Source of the DNA: Conus ventricosus
Taxonomy: Eukaryota > Mollusca > Gastropoda > Neogastropoda > Conidae
Reading direction: 5' to 3'
NCBI GenBank assembly: GCA_018398815.1
Contig: JAFLJL010004045.1
Coordinates: 15,001 to 79,000, forward strand
Length of the DNA stretch: 64,000 bases
Positions within the stretch are counted from its first letter, which is position 1, and the number at the start of each line of letters is the position of its first letter. Shown here in pieces: positions 34,691 to 43,160 of the stretch. A program made the position numbers and the translations under genes. The notes under the pieces are model-generated. The model searched no databases. It had not been told where the DNA came from and saw only the letters and a list, made by a program, of their open reading frames with translations.

Positions 34691-35720
34691 GAATTGAATG
34701 AAGAGTCATAGCCATAACCATTTGATTAAATATTCACGCTGTCCATTAGCTTTTTTGCGTTGCTTCAAGATCGATTCAATACGATAAATCTGTTCCTCCC
34801 CCACTTTCTGTATCTCCTGTCATAAAACGTTCCTTGAAGCTCTTCTCCATGATCGTCTTTGAGAATGTAAGTCACTGGGATGGTCTTTTTTATTCGACTG
34901 ACTGTAAAAAGTTCTTCAGACCAAGATGGCAAATAACCTTTTTTAAATGTCTTCCTCGTTTTACTGATGCGTACACGATCTCCTAGTTTCAGTTTAGGGT
35001 GAGGAGAGGAGGACGTAGGCTGGTCGCTGTTGTACAGAGTCTGCCATACATTTTCTTGGTTGTGTGTTGTCACTCTGCAGGAGCACGCTGAATGCTGCGG
35101 TTGAAACGAATGGTTGTATGCCTTTACCAACTGTGGTAAAACTTCCACAAATCTCAAAGTATTTTTTCTGGTAAAGTAGCGCCAGGCTTCTCTTTCAAAG
35201 TGCGATTCAGTCTCTCTACAACAGAGGCTTTCGTATCCTCTGTTTCTGTCACAAAAAAGTGTATTCTTCTTTCCTTCAAAACGTTTGAAATGTTTTGTTC
35301 AGAAACTCTGCCCCTTTGTCTGTTTGAAGTTTGAGGGGTTTCCGACCCTGTTCAAGGATGCGTTCAAAGGCCTCCACCATCACAGGTCCTGTCTTGTTTT
35401 TCAAAGGAACGACCCAAGCAATTTAGACAAGACATCGATGACTGTCAGCAGATAGCTAAAACCATCATTGTTTTCTTCAGGCGTTGGACGTCAATCAGAT
35501 CAGCTTGCCATTGATGGTCCATTCCTCCTACAAACAACACGCCTCCTCTCAAATTTGTGTCGCACAGGTTTATGAAGAGTATAAGCATCTTCGTGACTCA
35601 ACCATTTTTTGAGCACAGACTCTTTTGCCTTCGTTATACGTTTCAAGGCGTGAACACCACCAAAAGATCCAGGCGTTGTGGTGTGTAGTAAGCCTGCCCC
35701 AACATTCTGTTCTGTTTCGA
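34651..35720 (-). pseudogene. Polinton integrase (retroviral type) with C-terminal chromodomain
   Basis: A DDE integrase that would insert the element and generate the 6-bp duplication. The catalytic core shows WQADLIDVQ (first Asp, about 35,483-35,512), LQTDKGAEF (second Asp, about 35,300-35,330) and VVERLNRTLK (Glu, about 35,190-35,235, across a frameshift). A basic KLKLGDRVRISKTRKTFKKG segment and a LPSWSEELFTV SH3-like stretch lie at about 34,890-35,010. The C-terminus, QREYLIKW-YGYDSSFNSWIP at about 34,690-34,745, is a chromodomain. The stop is at 34,651. At least five frameshifts are present. The N-terminal limit is approximate. Copy 2 (62,610-63,650) has the same domains and completes the reading. 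Confidence 0.88.
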
Positions 35721-35729
35721 TATTTTTTT

Positions 35730-36661
35730 CTTATTTTTCCGCAGAGCCATTTCAGTGTAGTCAGTATGACTCCCAATCCATCAAAGGTGCAGTCTTGCTT
35801 AATCTCTCGTTTGTTTCCGGATCCGTCTGTATGTCTTTCTCCTCCAAGAAAAAGGGTCTCCCCTTCCAACTGGTCAGTCTTCTGTACCTCGTGGCTTCTT
35901 GATAGATGATAAGCAACGTTTCTTCTCATGATGGTGGGGGTGTTGGCATTTGTGGTGTAGAAAACACGGGTTGAGGGAAGAGGAACCCACACCGACAGGT
36001 CCTTCCGTAGACTGTGAAGAATAGGACAGGGTGCCGGGTATTTGTGTTGTCATAAACTTCCAACGGTCAGGGTTTCCAACTAAATCTTGGGGGATGTTGC
36101 ATCACTGAGAGCAGCAGCAAAGGATTTCCACCCAATGGGTTGGAAGTGGCGACGTTTTCTTAGCACATCATTGACCAAATCAACGAGGTTCGAGTTTTTA
36201 ATCAGCTGTCCTCGCCAAATGATTTCCCCTCGCTGGTTCCATTTCAGATCTGGGTGATTCTGAACGCGGTTTAAAAGGCGCTCCGCTTTGCTTTTCATCG
36301 TTTTTGGTACACTCTCCACAACCATCCTTCTCCACGCTTGTCAACATGGGAGTTAGTTGACGCGTCATCAACAGTCCTCTGCTTTCTGCTTCGGTTTGGG
36401 TTGAGTAGGTGTTGTGCCTGAACAGTCACTACTCCCAGTGGTTTTTCCTTAAACTGATCAAAACGTTTCAAATATTTCCAAAGGGTCTGATGATACATAT
36501 TAGCCTTGTCTTCGGCGCTTGTATCATTGTTCTCTAATATATCACGCATCTGCTGATCCATGTCCCTAAGACTGTCAGATGTGGCATCAGGAACTGGAGG
36601 CCCGCGAACAGAGTCTAGCACACGAGGATCCACTAAAATCATTTTCTTCGTATGCTCCATG
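35730..36661 (-). pseudogene. conserved Polinton protein of unknown function (MILVDPR family)
   Basis: Starts at ATG 36,661 (MEHTKKMILVDPRVLDSV), two codons after the stop of the upstream small gene. It shows DATSDSLRDMDQQMRDIL, LWKYLKRFDQFKEKPLGV, and, after a frameshift near 36,310, ERLLNRVQNHPDLKWNQRG, LVDLVNDVLRKRR and GWKSFAAALSDA. The reading continues with degraded sequence toward about 35,730. Proteins of this pattern recur in Polinton/Maverick elements next to the ATPase and integrase. The likely role is structural, but that is inference. In copy 2 this gene is broken twice, by an LTR element and by a solo LTR. Confidence 0.75.
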
Positions 36662-36667
36662 ATGTGG

Positions 36668-36990
36668 TTACAATCCCCCCAGTAATCCTCCGAGCACCCC
36701 CAGGACAGGTTTGATGAGGGCACCGAGAAATCCCCCTTCTGCAGATCTGCTTCTTCTCTTGCTGGATGTTCCTTTCTTCGCCAGGAGCGTAAGATCTGCT
36801 TGTATCTGCACAACTGTTTCTTCTGGGCAGGAGTCAGTCTCACGTGGCCTTTTAAAATGTTGAGGGAACATTCACTCAGGGCGTTGATCAAATCTGGCGA
36901 GGCCCCTTTCAGGACCGCCTTAATAACAGCAGGCTTGGCACCACACAACAACTGCAACATGGGTAGATTCCTTCTCATACGTGCTGACAT
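36668..36990 (-). pseudogene. small conserved Polinton protein (RNLPML...GGFLGAL family)
   Basis: ATG at 36,990 gives MSARMRRNLPMLQLLCGAKP, then ECSLNILKGHVRLTPAQKKQL. After a one-base shift near 36,800, a basic linker ends in GGFLGALIKPVLGVLGGLLG and a stop at 36,668. It is about 107 codons: helical, basic in the middle and hydrophobic Gly-rich at the C-terminus. The same architecture recurs in invertebrate Polintons upstream of the MILVDPR gene. It is probably a virion or membrane-active component, but no activity is established here. Confidence 0.72.
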
Positions 36991-37269
36991 GTGGGTGAAG
37001 AGTCAATGTTCCGGTCGCAAATAACCGCGTGTGTAGATGGGCGCTCGCTTTTAAAGATCCACAAAGTCTCAGTCTCATTGAAGGACTACCACCCACGAAA
37101 CGGAGAAGTGGTTGCTCCAGCGTACACTGTATCAGAGACTTCACAGTGTGTTATACAATATCCACTCATCCTTCTCTCCATTTCTCCACCAAAAAGAAAA
37201 ATATCGTTGCAGGTAAAACTTGCATATTGGAAGACGAAAATCATTTCTGCACATACACGACTTGATGGG
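36991..37269. other. intergenic stretch between ATPase and small conserved gene
   Basis: No conserved frame lies between the ATPase stop (37,270) and ATG 36,990. It probably holds the promoter/leader for the minus-strand gene block. The homologous stretch in copy 2 is about 48,600-48,905. Confidence 0.5.
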
Positions 37270-37848
37270 TCAGGGGTATAATATTGTTCTCAGACGATGA
37301 TCGGGTGTCTCCTGACGAAGGTCAAACAACAAATAACCGTGGGGTTTGGATGTCGCATCTTTAAAAGCTTCCTGAACGTACTTCAATCTTCCGGATACAT
37401 CTGTTTAGCTAAATGGGTGATCTGTGAGGCGTCTCTTGGGTTCTTGAATACCACCAGATAATGACTGTTCAAGCTGATGGTCCGTTGTTCTTTGTTTTTC
37501 CCAAACAGATTCTGCACGATGTACATGACACTCATGTTGCGATGATGGCTACCTTTCGTGAATAATTTTGTCACCCTGTCATCCGTTTCGCTCATCAAGT
37601 CATCAATCACAACCAAACGTCGTTTCTGGTCATCCCATTCTTCTACTTTGGGTAGCCCTTCGATAAAAGTGACTCCTTTCAAAAGATGAATCCAGACTGC
37701 CACTCTCCGTACACCACACAATCTCATCGGGAGGTGGTGTCATTACTTCATGGATGTGATTTATAAACTTAGTGACCCAAACAGTTCTTCCACTTCCTGT
37801 TGGACCAGCAATCACACAGGTAAAGGGATGTTTCCACCTTGGATCCAT
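37270..37848 (-). pseudogene. Polinton packaging ATPase (FtsK/HerA superfamily)
   Basis: ATG at 37,848 gives MDPRWKHPFTCVIAGPTGSGRT. This is a Walker A box with Arg where the catalytic Lys is expected (GxxGxGK[ST]). Walker B is RLVVIDDLMSE at about 37,590-37,625. A YIVQNLF segment, typical of the viral genome-packaging ATPases, follows at about 37,500-37,525, and the gene ends LRTILYP, stop at 37,270. The total is about 193 codons with one frameshift near 37,680. Its place next to the TIR, as the first gene of the minus-strand block, is the usual one. Copy 2 carries the gene at 47,990-48,596. Confidence 0.87.
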
Positions 37849-37955
37849 AGCTTCTTCTGTTAGCGTCCCACATTTACATTCTTTTTTTATTTTGGTCTAC
37901 AGACTTTAAAACGGATTCCCTGTCATCATCAGCATCATCATCATCCTAAGCATCA

Positions 37956-38394
37956 TCACTGTCATCACCGCCATCTCTTTTTTTTTAACACGCCTACGTC
38001 AGCGGATCAACCACGCGGCAATGAGAAAACACCCCATTTATTTATTTTTTAAAAAAACCCACGGCGTCAACAAACATCGATCCGCACGCGCGCAGCAACA
38101 CGAAAACCCCCCAATCTATTTTTAACCCACTACGTCAGCAAACAACCACCCCACCAAACAACAAAGAAAAAAAAAGATTTTTTTCCAGCACATGACGTCA
38201 ACATTATCGAGCCGATCGTGACTCACCACACACCGTGACCTTGACGCCTCCACCGACTTCCGCGGATGCGCACCACCTGCCGCGCCACCTGCCGCGCCAC
38301 CTGCCGCCTATTTCCGGCATGCGCAACACCACTTCGGTGGAGGTCCCCTCCGAGGTCCCCTTTTGAGGGTGGAAAAGTCCCTCACCTTACTACT
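37956..38394 (-). repeat. Polinton copy 1 right TIR
   Basis: The reverse complement begins AGTAGTAAGGTGAGGGAC and runs uninterrupted to about 37,956. It gives the empty-site form (TTTCTTTGTTGTTTGG) of the place where the Gmr1-like element entered the left TIR. It also has a triple CTGCCGCGCCAC motif at 38,277-38,311 that is reduced in the left TIR. Confidence 0.92.
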
Positions 38395-38400
38395 CCCCAC
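38395..38400. repeat. Polinton target-site duplication, right (CCCCAC)
   Basis: Identical to 19,446-19,451. It is followed by C-rich and CA-rich sequence, so alignment could shift by a base. Confidence 0.85.
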
Positions 38401-38542
38401 CCCCCCCCCACCCCACACACACCCACACACACAGAGAACACATTGTCCCAACGCGATGGCTGATCTCAATGCTGACAGTGGATGTAACGTGTGTGTGTGG
38501 CGATTTCAGGTCCTGGTGTGGCGTGGCCATGACAGCCTCACA

Positions 38543-39540
38543 ATGAAGAAGTGGATGTTGCTGGTGCTGGGCCTCGCGCTTTCAGGCGTGCTGCTCCAGG
38601 TGCTTGTCCTCCTCAGGGACGGTGCCCCTCACTGGCTGCTGCCCGCGGACACAGAGTCCACCGCCCTCAACTCAGCCGGATCTCCCTGCCCCAGACAGGG
38701 CTAGAGGCGCGGTGCCGGATCCGCCGGCGTTGTCCCGTGGAGAACCCCACGTCTACCGTCCCTACCGCTTCCTGCTCAACGAGCCGGACGCGTGCAGCAA
38801 CGACACGGAGCTGGTGATGGTGGTCATCACGGCGGTCAACAACACGCGGGACCGGCAGGCGGTCAGGGAGACGTGGGGTCCTACCGGGGCCACCACGCCG
38901 TCGTTCAGGTCTTCTTGGTGGGCGCCACCCTCACCCGGACCTCCAGGCGAAGCTGGTACGGGAGAGCGCGGAACACCACGACATCGTGCAGGGGACTTCG
39001 TAGACTCCTACCGGAACCTCAGCCTCAAGTCCCTGGCCAGCTGAGCTGGGTCAGCCAGTTCTGCAACGCTCCACCTTCGTGCTGAAGCCGACGACGACAT
39101 GTACGTCACGTCACCACCTGCTGTCCGCCCTGAGGAGCGAGGCGCGGGCCCACTCCACCTTCGTGTGGGTCACCTCTCCGGGGGGCCAGCCGGTGCAGAA
39201 TAAGAAGTCTAAGGGTACACCCCGAAGGAGGCGTTCAGCGAGGCCGAGTACCCCGCCGCCTACACTTCGGGTACGGCTTACTCCATGAGCACCTCGGCGG
39301 CCCGAGAGTGTACGCCGCTTCGGCGCATGTGCCCGTTTTTGGTTGGAGGATATTTACATCACGGGCCTGTGTGCCCGGAAGGCCGGGGTGCCCGTGCTTC
39401 ACCACGGCGGGTTTAGCTACACCCGGGCCAAGGTGGATGGTTGCCACTTCCGGAAGGTCATCAGCGGTCACCGCTACAGCGCCCAGGAGAAACGGACCAT
39501 CTTCCGACTGGTGAATGACCCTCATCTGGTGTGTCGGTGA
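38543..39540 (+). pseudogene. beta-1,3-galactosyltransferase-like (GT31), frameshifted
   Basis: A type II Golgi glycosyltransferase of family GT31, which transfers galactose or GlcNAc from UDP-sugar in beta-1,3 linkage. ATG 38,543 gives MKKWMLLVLGLALSGVLLQV, a short cytosolic tail and signal anchor. Landmarks follow in order: YRFLLNEPDACSN (38,765-38,803), DRQAVRETWG (38,848-38,877), DFVDSYRNLSLKS (38,994-39,032), the DxD-type ADDDMYV (39,088-39,108), EDIYITGLCARKAGV (39,345-39,389), and a final LVNDPHLVCR with stop at 39,538. Roughly 330 codons is normal for the family. Frameshifts lie near 38,690, 38,880, 38,960, 39,060-39,090, 39,200, 39,295 and 39,340. A splice-acceptor-like TTTCAG ends at 38,510, so the coding exon may start there. 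Either a decayed copy or a real gene with consensus gaps. Confidence 0.87.
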
Positions 39541-39665
39541 ATGACCTCATCTGGTGTGCGGTGAATGACCCTCATCTGGTGTGTCGGTGAATGACCCTCA
39601 TCTGGTGTGTCGGTGAATGTCCCTCATCTGGTGTGTCGGTGAATGACCCTCATCTGGTGTGTCGT
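39511..39665 (+). repeat. 26-bp minisatellite starting inside the GT31 coding end
   Basis: The unit is GTGAATGACCCTCATCTGGT followed by GTGTCG, about six copies. The first copy encodes the last residues (VNDPHLVCR) and the second supplies the stop codon. Confidence 0.9.
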
Positions 39666-39725
39666 GAAGGCTGTGGTTTGGAAAGGACTGTGTGTGTGTG
39701 TGTGTGTGTGGTGGGTGTGTGTGTG

Positions 39726-39774
<49 letters not shown>

Positions 39775-39875
39775 TGCGCGCATGCACAAGTGTATGGTTG
39801 TGTAGTGTGTGTACGCGCTTGTGCGTACGAGCGTGTGTGTGTGTGTGTTGTGTGTGTGTGCGCGCGAGCGGGTAC
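39666..39875 (+). repeat. GT microsatellite
   Basis: (GT)n with GCGC interruptions. Cys/Val frames are repeat translations. Confidence 0.95.
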
Positions 39876-40177
39876 CTTATCCAGCGTTACCAGCGTTTTC
39901 CGTCAAGACCACAAGCGCTTGCATCAGCTGACAGGAACATATGGCGATGTGCACATCCACATGCGCTCGACCTTTTTGTGGCCCACAAGGGGTGTGTGGA
40001 GATACGTGCGGCTATATGATTGGAACCTCAGCTGTTTTCCATGCGGTATTGCTGACAGTGAACAGAACGGAGGGTGCGGTGGACGGGTCATGACGACTAA
40101 CTCAAGTTGCGAATGATTGGGATCTTGGGCTGGCCAGGCTTGTATACTGACTTCTGTTGAAGAAAGGTTTGGCGTGG

Positions 40178-40179
<2 letters not shown>
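39876..40179. other. unique stretch, no recognised gene
   Basis: An open stretch on the plus strand (about 39,886-40,115) follows a possible splice acceptor (TTACCAG), but the peptide matches nothing I know. Confidence 0.4.

Positions 40180-40245
<66 letters not shown>
40180..40245 (+). repeat. 65-bp poly-G run
   Basis: Pure G after GGGGAGG. The poly-Pro frame on the other strand is an artefact. Confidence 0.95.
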
Positions 40246-40246
<1 letters not shown>

Positions 40247-40374
40247 ATGTCATTTGATTCTTTGACGATGAACTGACTGTAAAACTTAGTTGAGGCGCAT
40301 TCGTCCAATACCGGTGTGTGTATGTATTTGCTTTGTCACATGAAACTCTAGCATGAGTGTGGGTTTTTTTTCTC

Positions 40375-40480
40375 CTCCAGTAATCATGCAAACATTTTCC
40401 TATAGTACAGTGGGGCGTTTTCGTTAGTCTCCAGTAATCATGTAAACATCTCCTATTGTACAGTGGGGCGTTTTCGTTAG
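40375..40480 (+). repeat. two direct copies of a 55-bp segment
   Basis: CTCCAGTAATCATG(C/T)AAACAT is followed by CCTAT(A/T)GTACAGTGGGGCGT and TTTCGTTAG at 40,375-40,428 and 40,429-40,481. Confidence 0.8.
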
Positions 40481-40607
40481 TGCCATAAGCACACAATCAT
40501 ATGTATCCCCTAGTAAAGGGTCAGTTTTACAGGGTTGTGTTATGATACGTGTCTGTTTGTTTGTTCGTCCTTTGTTTTCATTGTTTTTAAGTGTTATTTG
40601 TCCTTTG

Positions 40608-40645
40608 CCTCAAGAAGACCCAATGGGTCGAAACGCGTTGTGACT
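40608..40645 (+). ncRNA. small hairpin followed by GAAACGCG, hammerhead-like
   Basis: A 5-bp stem (GACCC / GGGTC, loop AAT, 40,617-40,629) is followed directly by GAAAC and preceded by CTCAAGAA. The stem II plus GAAA layout recalls the hammerhead ribozymes of Penelope-like elements. The first core box should read CTGANGA, and here it has C for the essential G and one extra A. It may be an inactive relic or an unrelated hairpin. Confidence 0.3.
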
Positions 40646-40844
40646 GTTTAAAAAAAAAAATTTGTTTCTTGCTTGGTTTGGCGGCCCAGTGATTTGGTTT
40701 TTGTTTCTTGTTTTTCCCTTAAAATCGTTCTAGTTTAGCGCTTGTTGTCTTACTTTCAATCATCCCTTGATCTGTTGGTGAGATGTCGATATAACACGTG
40801 TATATGAGTTTACGTGCCGTGTGGGCGCACAAACGCGCAAGTGT

Positions 40845-40916
40845 GTGTGTGTGTGTGTGTGTGTGTATGCTTGCGTGCGTGCGTGTGCACGTGTGTGTTG
40901 TTGTGTGTTTGTGTGT

Positions 40917-40950
<34 letters not shown>
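40845..40950 (+). repeat. GT microsatellite
   Basis: (GT)n with a GCGT step. Confidence 0.9.
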
Positions 40951-40951
<1 letters not shown>

Positions 40952-41285
40952 ACGGGGAGTTCTGCACTACAGGACGTGTATTGATCTTGTGAGCAGTGGC
41001 ATTAAAACAGAATACAGAGGATGGAATGATGGAGCTTCAGGGGTTAAAAAAATATTTTGTTTAATTTTCATGTCCTTTGTAACCTTTATATGTGTAAAAA
41101 AAATACAAAAAAAACTTGGAGCTTATGGGAGAAAAAGTGGCCCATAAGTGTTTACCATTATCATGATCATGATTTGATCATCATCATCACCATCATCATC
41201 AGCATCATCACCGTAATGTTGTTGTCATGTAGACTATTGGTGTATTTTTCATCTGGAGTTTTGTGTTGTTTAGCCCTGAATTAGT
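40951..41285. other. no recognised feature
   Basis: AT-rich sequence with a (ATC)n stretch at 41,158-41,215. No gene. Confidence 0.5.
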
Positions 41286-41294
41286 CTCTGTAAC

Positions 41295-41645
41295 TGATTG
41301 GGCCACGGATTTGACAGATTGCTGGTTGAATATTGGGCCTCAAATATGTCAGGTTACAGGTTGAATATTGGGCCACGAATATGACAGGTTGCAGGTTGAA
41401 TATTGGGCCACGGATTTGACAGATTGCTGGTTGAATATTGGGCCTCAAATATGTCAGGTTACAGGTTGAATATTGGGCCACGCATATGACAGGCTCCAGG
41501 TTGAATAATGGGCCACAAATATGACAGGTTACAGGTTGAATAATTGAGCCATGAATTTGACAGGTTACAGGTTGAATATTGGTCACGAATACAATAGGTC
41601 TCAGGTTGAATATTGGGTCATGCATATGGCAAATTTCAGGCTGAA
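41295..41645 (+). repeat. minisatellite, about 36-bp unit, about 9-10 copies
   Basis: The unit is ATTGGGCCACGAATATGACA then GGTTACAGGTTGAAT. Two alternating variants occur (TTTGACAGATTGCTGG and TATGACAGGTTACAGG), suggesting a 72-bp higher-order unit in the first half. The minus-strand 114-residue repeat frame is a translation of the array. Confidence 0.93.
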
Positions 41646-41714
41646 TGGTAAATTTAATTTGTATTGCTTAAAAGAAAATTAAAAATGACTTGATAATAGA
41701 CCTCTTCTTTCTCC

Positions 41715-41724
41715 CTCTCTCTCC

Positions 41725-41756
<32 letters not shown>

Positions 41757-41782
41757 TGGTGTGTGTGTTGGGGTGTGTGTGA
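41715..41782 (+). repeat. CT then GT microsatellite
   Basis: A short CT tract is followed by (GT)n with single-base breaks. Confidence 0.85.
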
Positions 41783-42555
41783 AACAATTACAGTATTGAT
41801 CTGGGGGACATCTGGTATATTCAGTTACAGAATTGATCTGGGGGACATCTGCTATGAACAGTTACAGTACTGATCTGGGAGACATCTTTAAACAGATACA
41901 GTATTGTTCTGGGGGACATTCTTAAACAGATTGTTCTGGGGGGACATCTTAAACAGATACAGTATTGATCTGGGGGACATCTTTAAACAGATACAGTATT
42001 GATCTGGCCTTGGGGGACATCTTTAAACAGATACAGTATTGTTCTGGGGGACATCTTTAAACAGATACAGTATTGATCTGGGGGACATCTTTAAACAGAT
42101 ACAGTATTGATCTGGCCTTGGGGGACATTCTTTAAACAGATAAAGTATTGATCTGGGGGACATCAGTTATATACAGTTACAGTATTAATCTGGGGGCATC
42201 TGCTATATACAGTTACAGAATTGATCTCGGGGACATCTGCTTTAAACAGTTACAGTATTGATCTGGGGGGCAATCTGCTATAAACAGTTACAGTATTGAT
42301 CTGGGGGACATCTGCTATTAACAGTTACAGTATTGATCTGGGGGACATCTGTTATAAACAGTGACAGTATTGATCTGGGGGACATCTTTAAACAGATACA
42401 GTACTGATCTGAGGGACATCTGCTATAAACAGTGATCTGGGGACATCTGCTAATAACAGTTATAGTATTTATCTGGGGGACATCTTTAAACAGATACAGT
42501 ATTGATCTGGGGGACATCTGCTTTAAACAGTAACAGTATTGATCTAGATGACATT
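41783..42555 (+). repeat. minisatellite, about 37-bp unit, about 20 copies
   Basis: The unit is ACAGTTACAGTATTGATCTG then GGGGACATCTGCTATAA. Variants with CTTTAAACAGATACAG are clustered in the middle. An inserted GGCCTTG appears twice (42,004 and 42,115), indicating copying of a multi-unit block. Confidence 0.93.
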
Positions 42556-42599
42556 TTCTTCACTTTCAGTCTTGGTTTTTGAACACTTGCTAATAATTT

Positions 42600-42730
42600 A
42601 GAATACGAATGAGAGAGTTTATATCAAGTGAACTCTTAACTACTTGGGAGAGATTAAAACAAGTGAACTCTTAACTACTTGGGAGAGTTTAATCAAGTGA
42701 ACTCTTAACTACTTGGGAGAGTTTTGACTG
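42600..42730 (+). repeat. minisatellite, about 36-bp unit, about 3.5 copies
   Basis: The unit is GAGAGTTTAATCAAGTGAAC then TCTTAACTACTTGG. Confidence 0.88.
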
Positions 42731-43160
42731 AGCTCTCAACTGGGGAACGTGGACTCTCTGTCTCCGTCTGTCTCTGTGTCTGTCTCTCTGTCTCAGTATG
42801 TCTGTCTCTGTGTCTGTTTGTCTGCCTCTGTCTCTCGTTGAAATATAAGAACTACCACACCAACTCTGGTATCCATGAGTGATACCCATTCTTTGGATCC
42901 AATTAATGATCTCTGAATATTATTATGCGCATAGCCTTTTTCGAAAAAAAAGCTATTCCTTCTTGTTTTCTTCTTTTTTGTTTCCACTGTAGCTTATGTG
43001 TTTATGGATTAGTTTTTTTTACAGATGCTTTCGTATTTTGTGTGTGTGGTGGTGTGTGTGGTGTGTGTGTGTGTGTGTTTCTCTTGTTCCTTTGTAAGGT
43101 TTTTTATGGGTACGAGTGCTAAAGAATTCGATTTTTTTTTTCTCTGCAGTCTCCCCGTTT
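42731..43160. other. CTGT and GT microsatellites, no gene
   Basis: A TCTGTCTC tract at 42,755-42,835 and a GT tract at 43,040-43,080, otherwise unique. Confidence 0.6.

Larger units (their letters stand above)
19452..38394 (+). mobile_element. Polinton/Maverick copy 1, defective, with nested LTR retrotransposon
   Basis: This is a self-synthesising DNA transposon related to adintoviruses. Both ends are present: 19,452 starts AGTAGTAAGGTGAGGGAC and 38,394 ends with its reverse complement, flanked by CCCCAC on both sides. Without the nested 8.85-kb retrotransposon it is about 10.1 kb, short against the 15-20 kb usual for the class. Recognisable genes, left to right, are polB (plus strand), then on the minus strand a short basic Gly-rich capsid/core protein, penton-like minor capsid, small membrane protein, retroviral-type integrase with chromodomain, two small conserved proteins, and packaging ATPase. 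I find no major capsid protein or adenovirus-type protease, and polB is 3'-truncated. Almost every gene is frameshifted. It cannot be autonomous as written. Confidence 0.93.

Noticed and set aside
28724..38000. Major capsid protein and adenovirus-type protease expected in a Polinton
   Set aside because: Looked for in both strands of copy 1; no matching peptide seen. Most likely lost in the deletion at about 33.33 kb.
39886..40115. Downstream exon of the GT31 gene after a TTACCAG acceptor
   Set aside because: The protein is already complete at VCR-stop, and the peptide has no family resemblance.
41281..42560. Possible CRISPR-like array
   Set aside because: Repeats are directly adjacent with no unique spacers, the genome is eukaryotic, and there are no cas genes; these are minisatellites.
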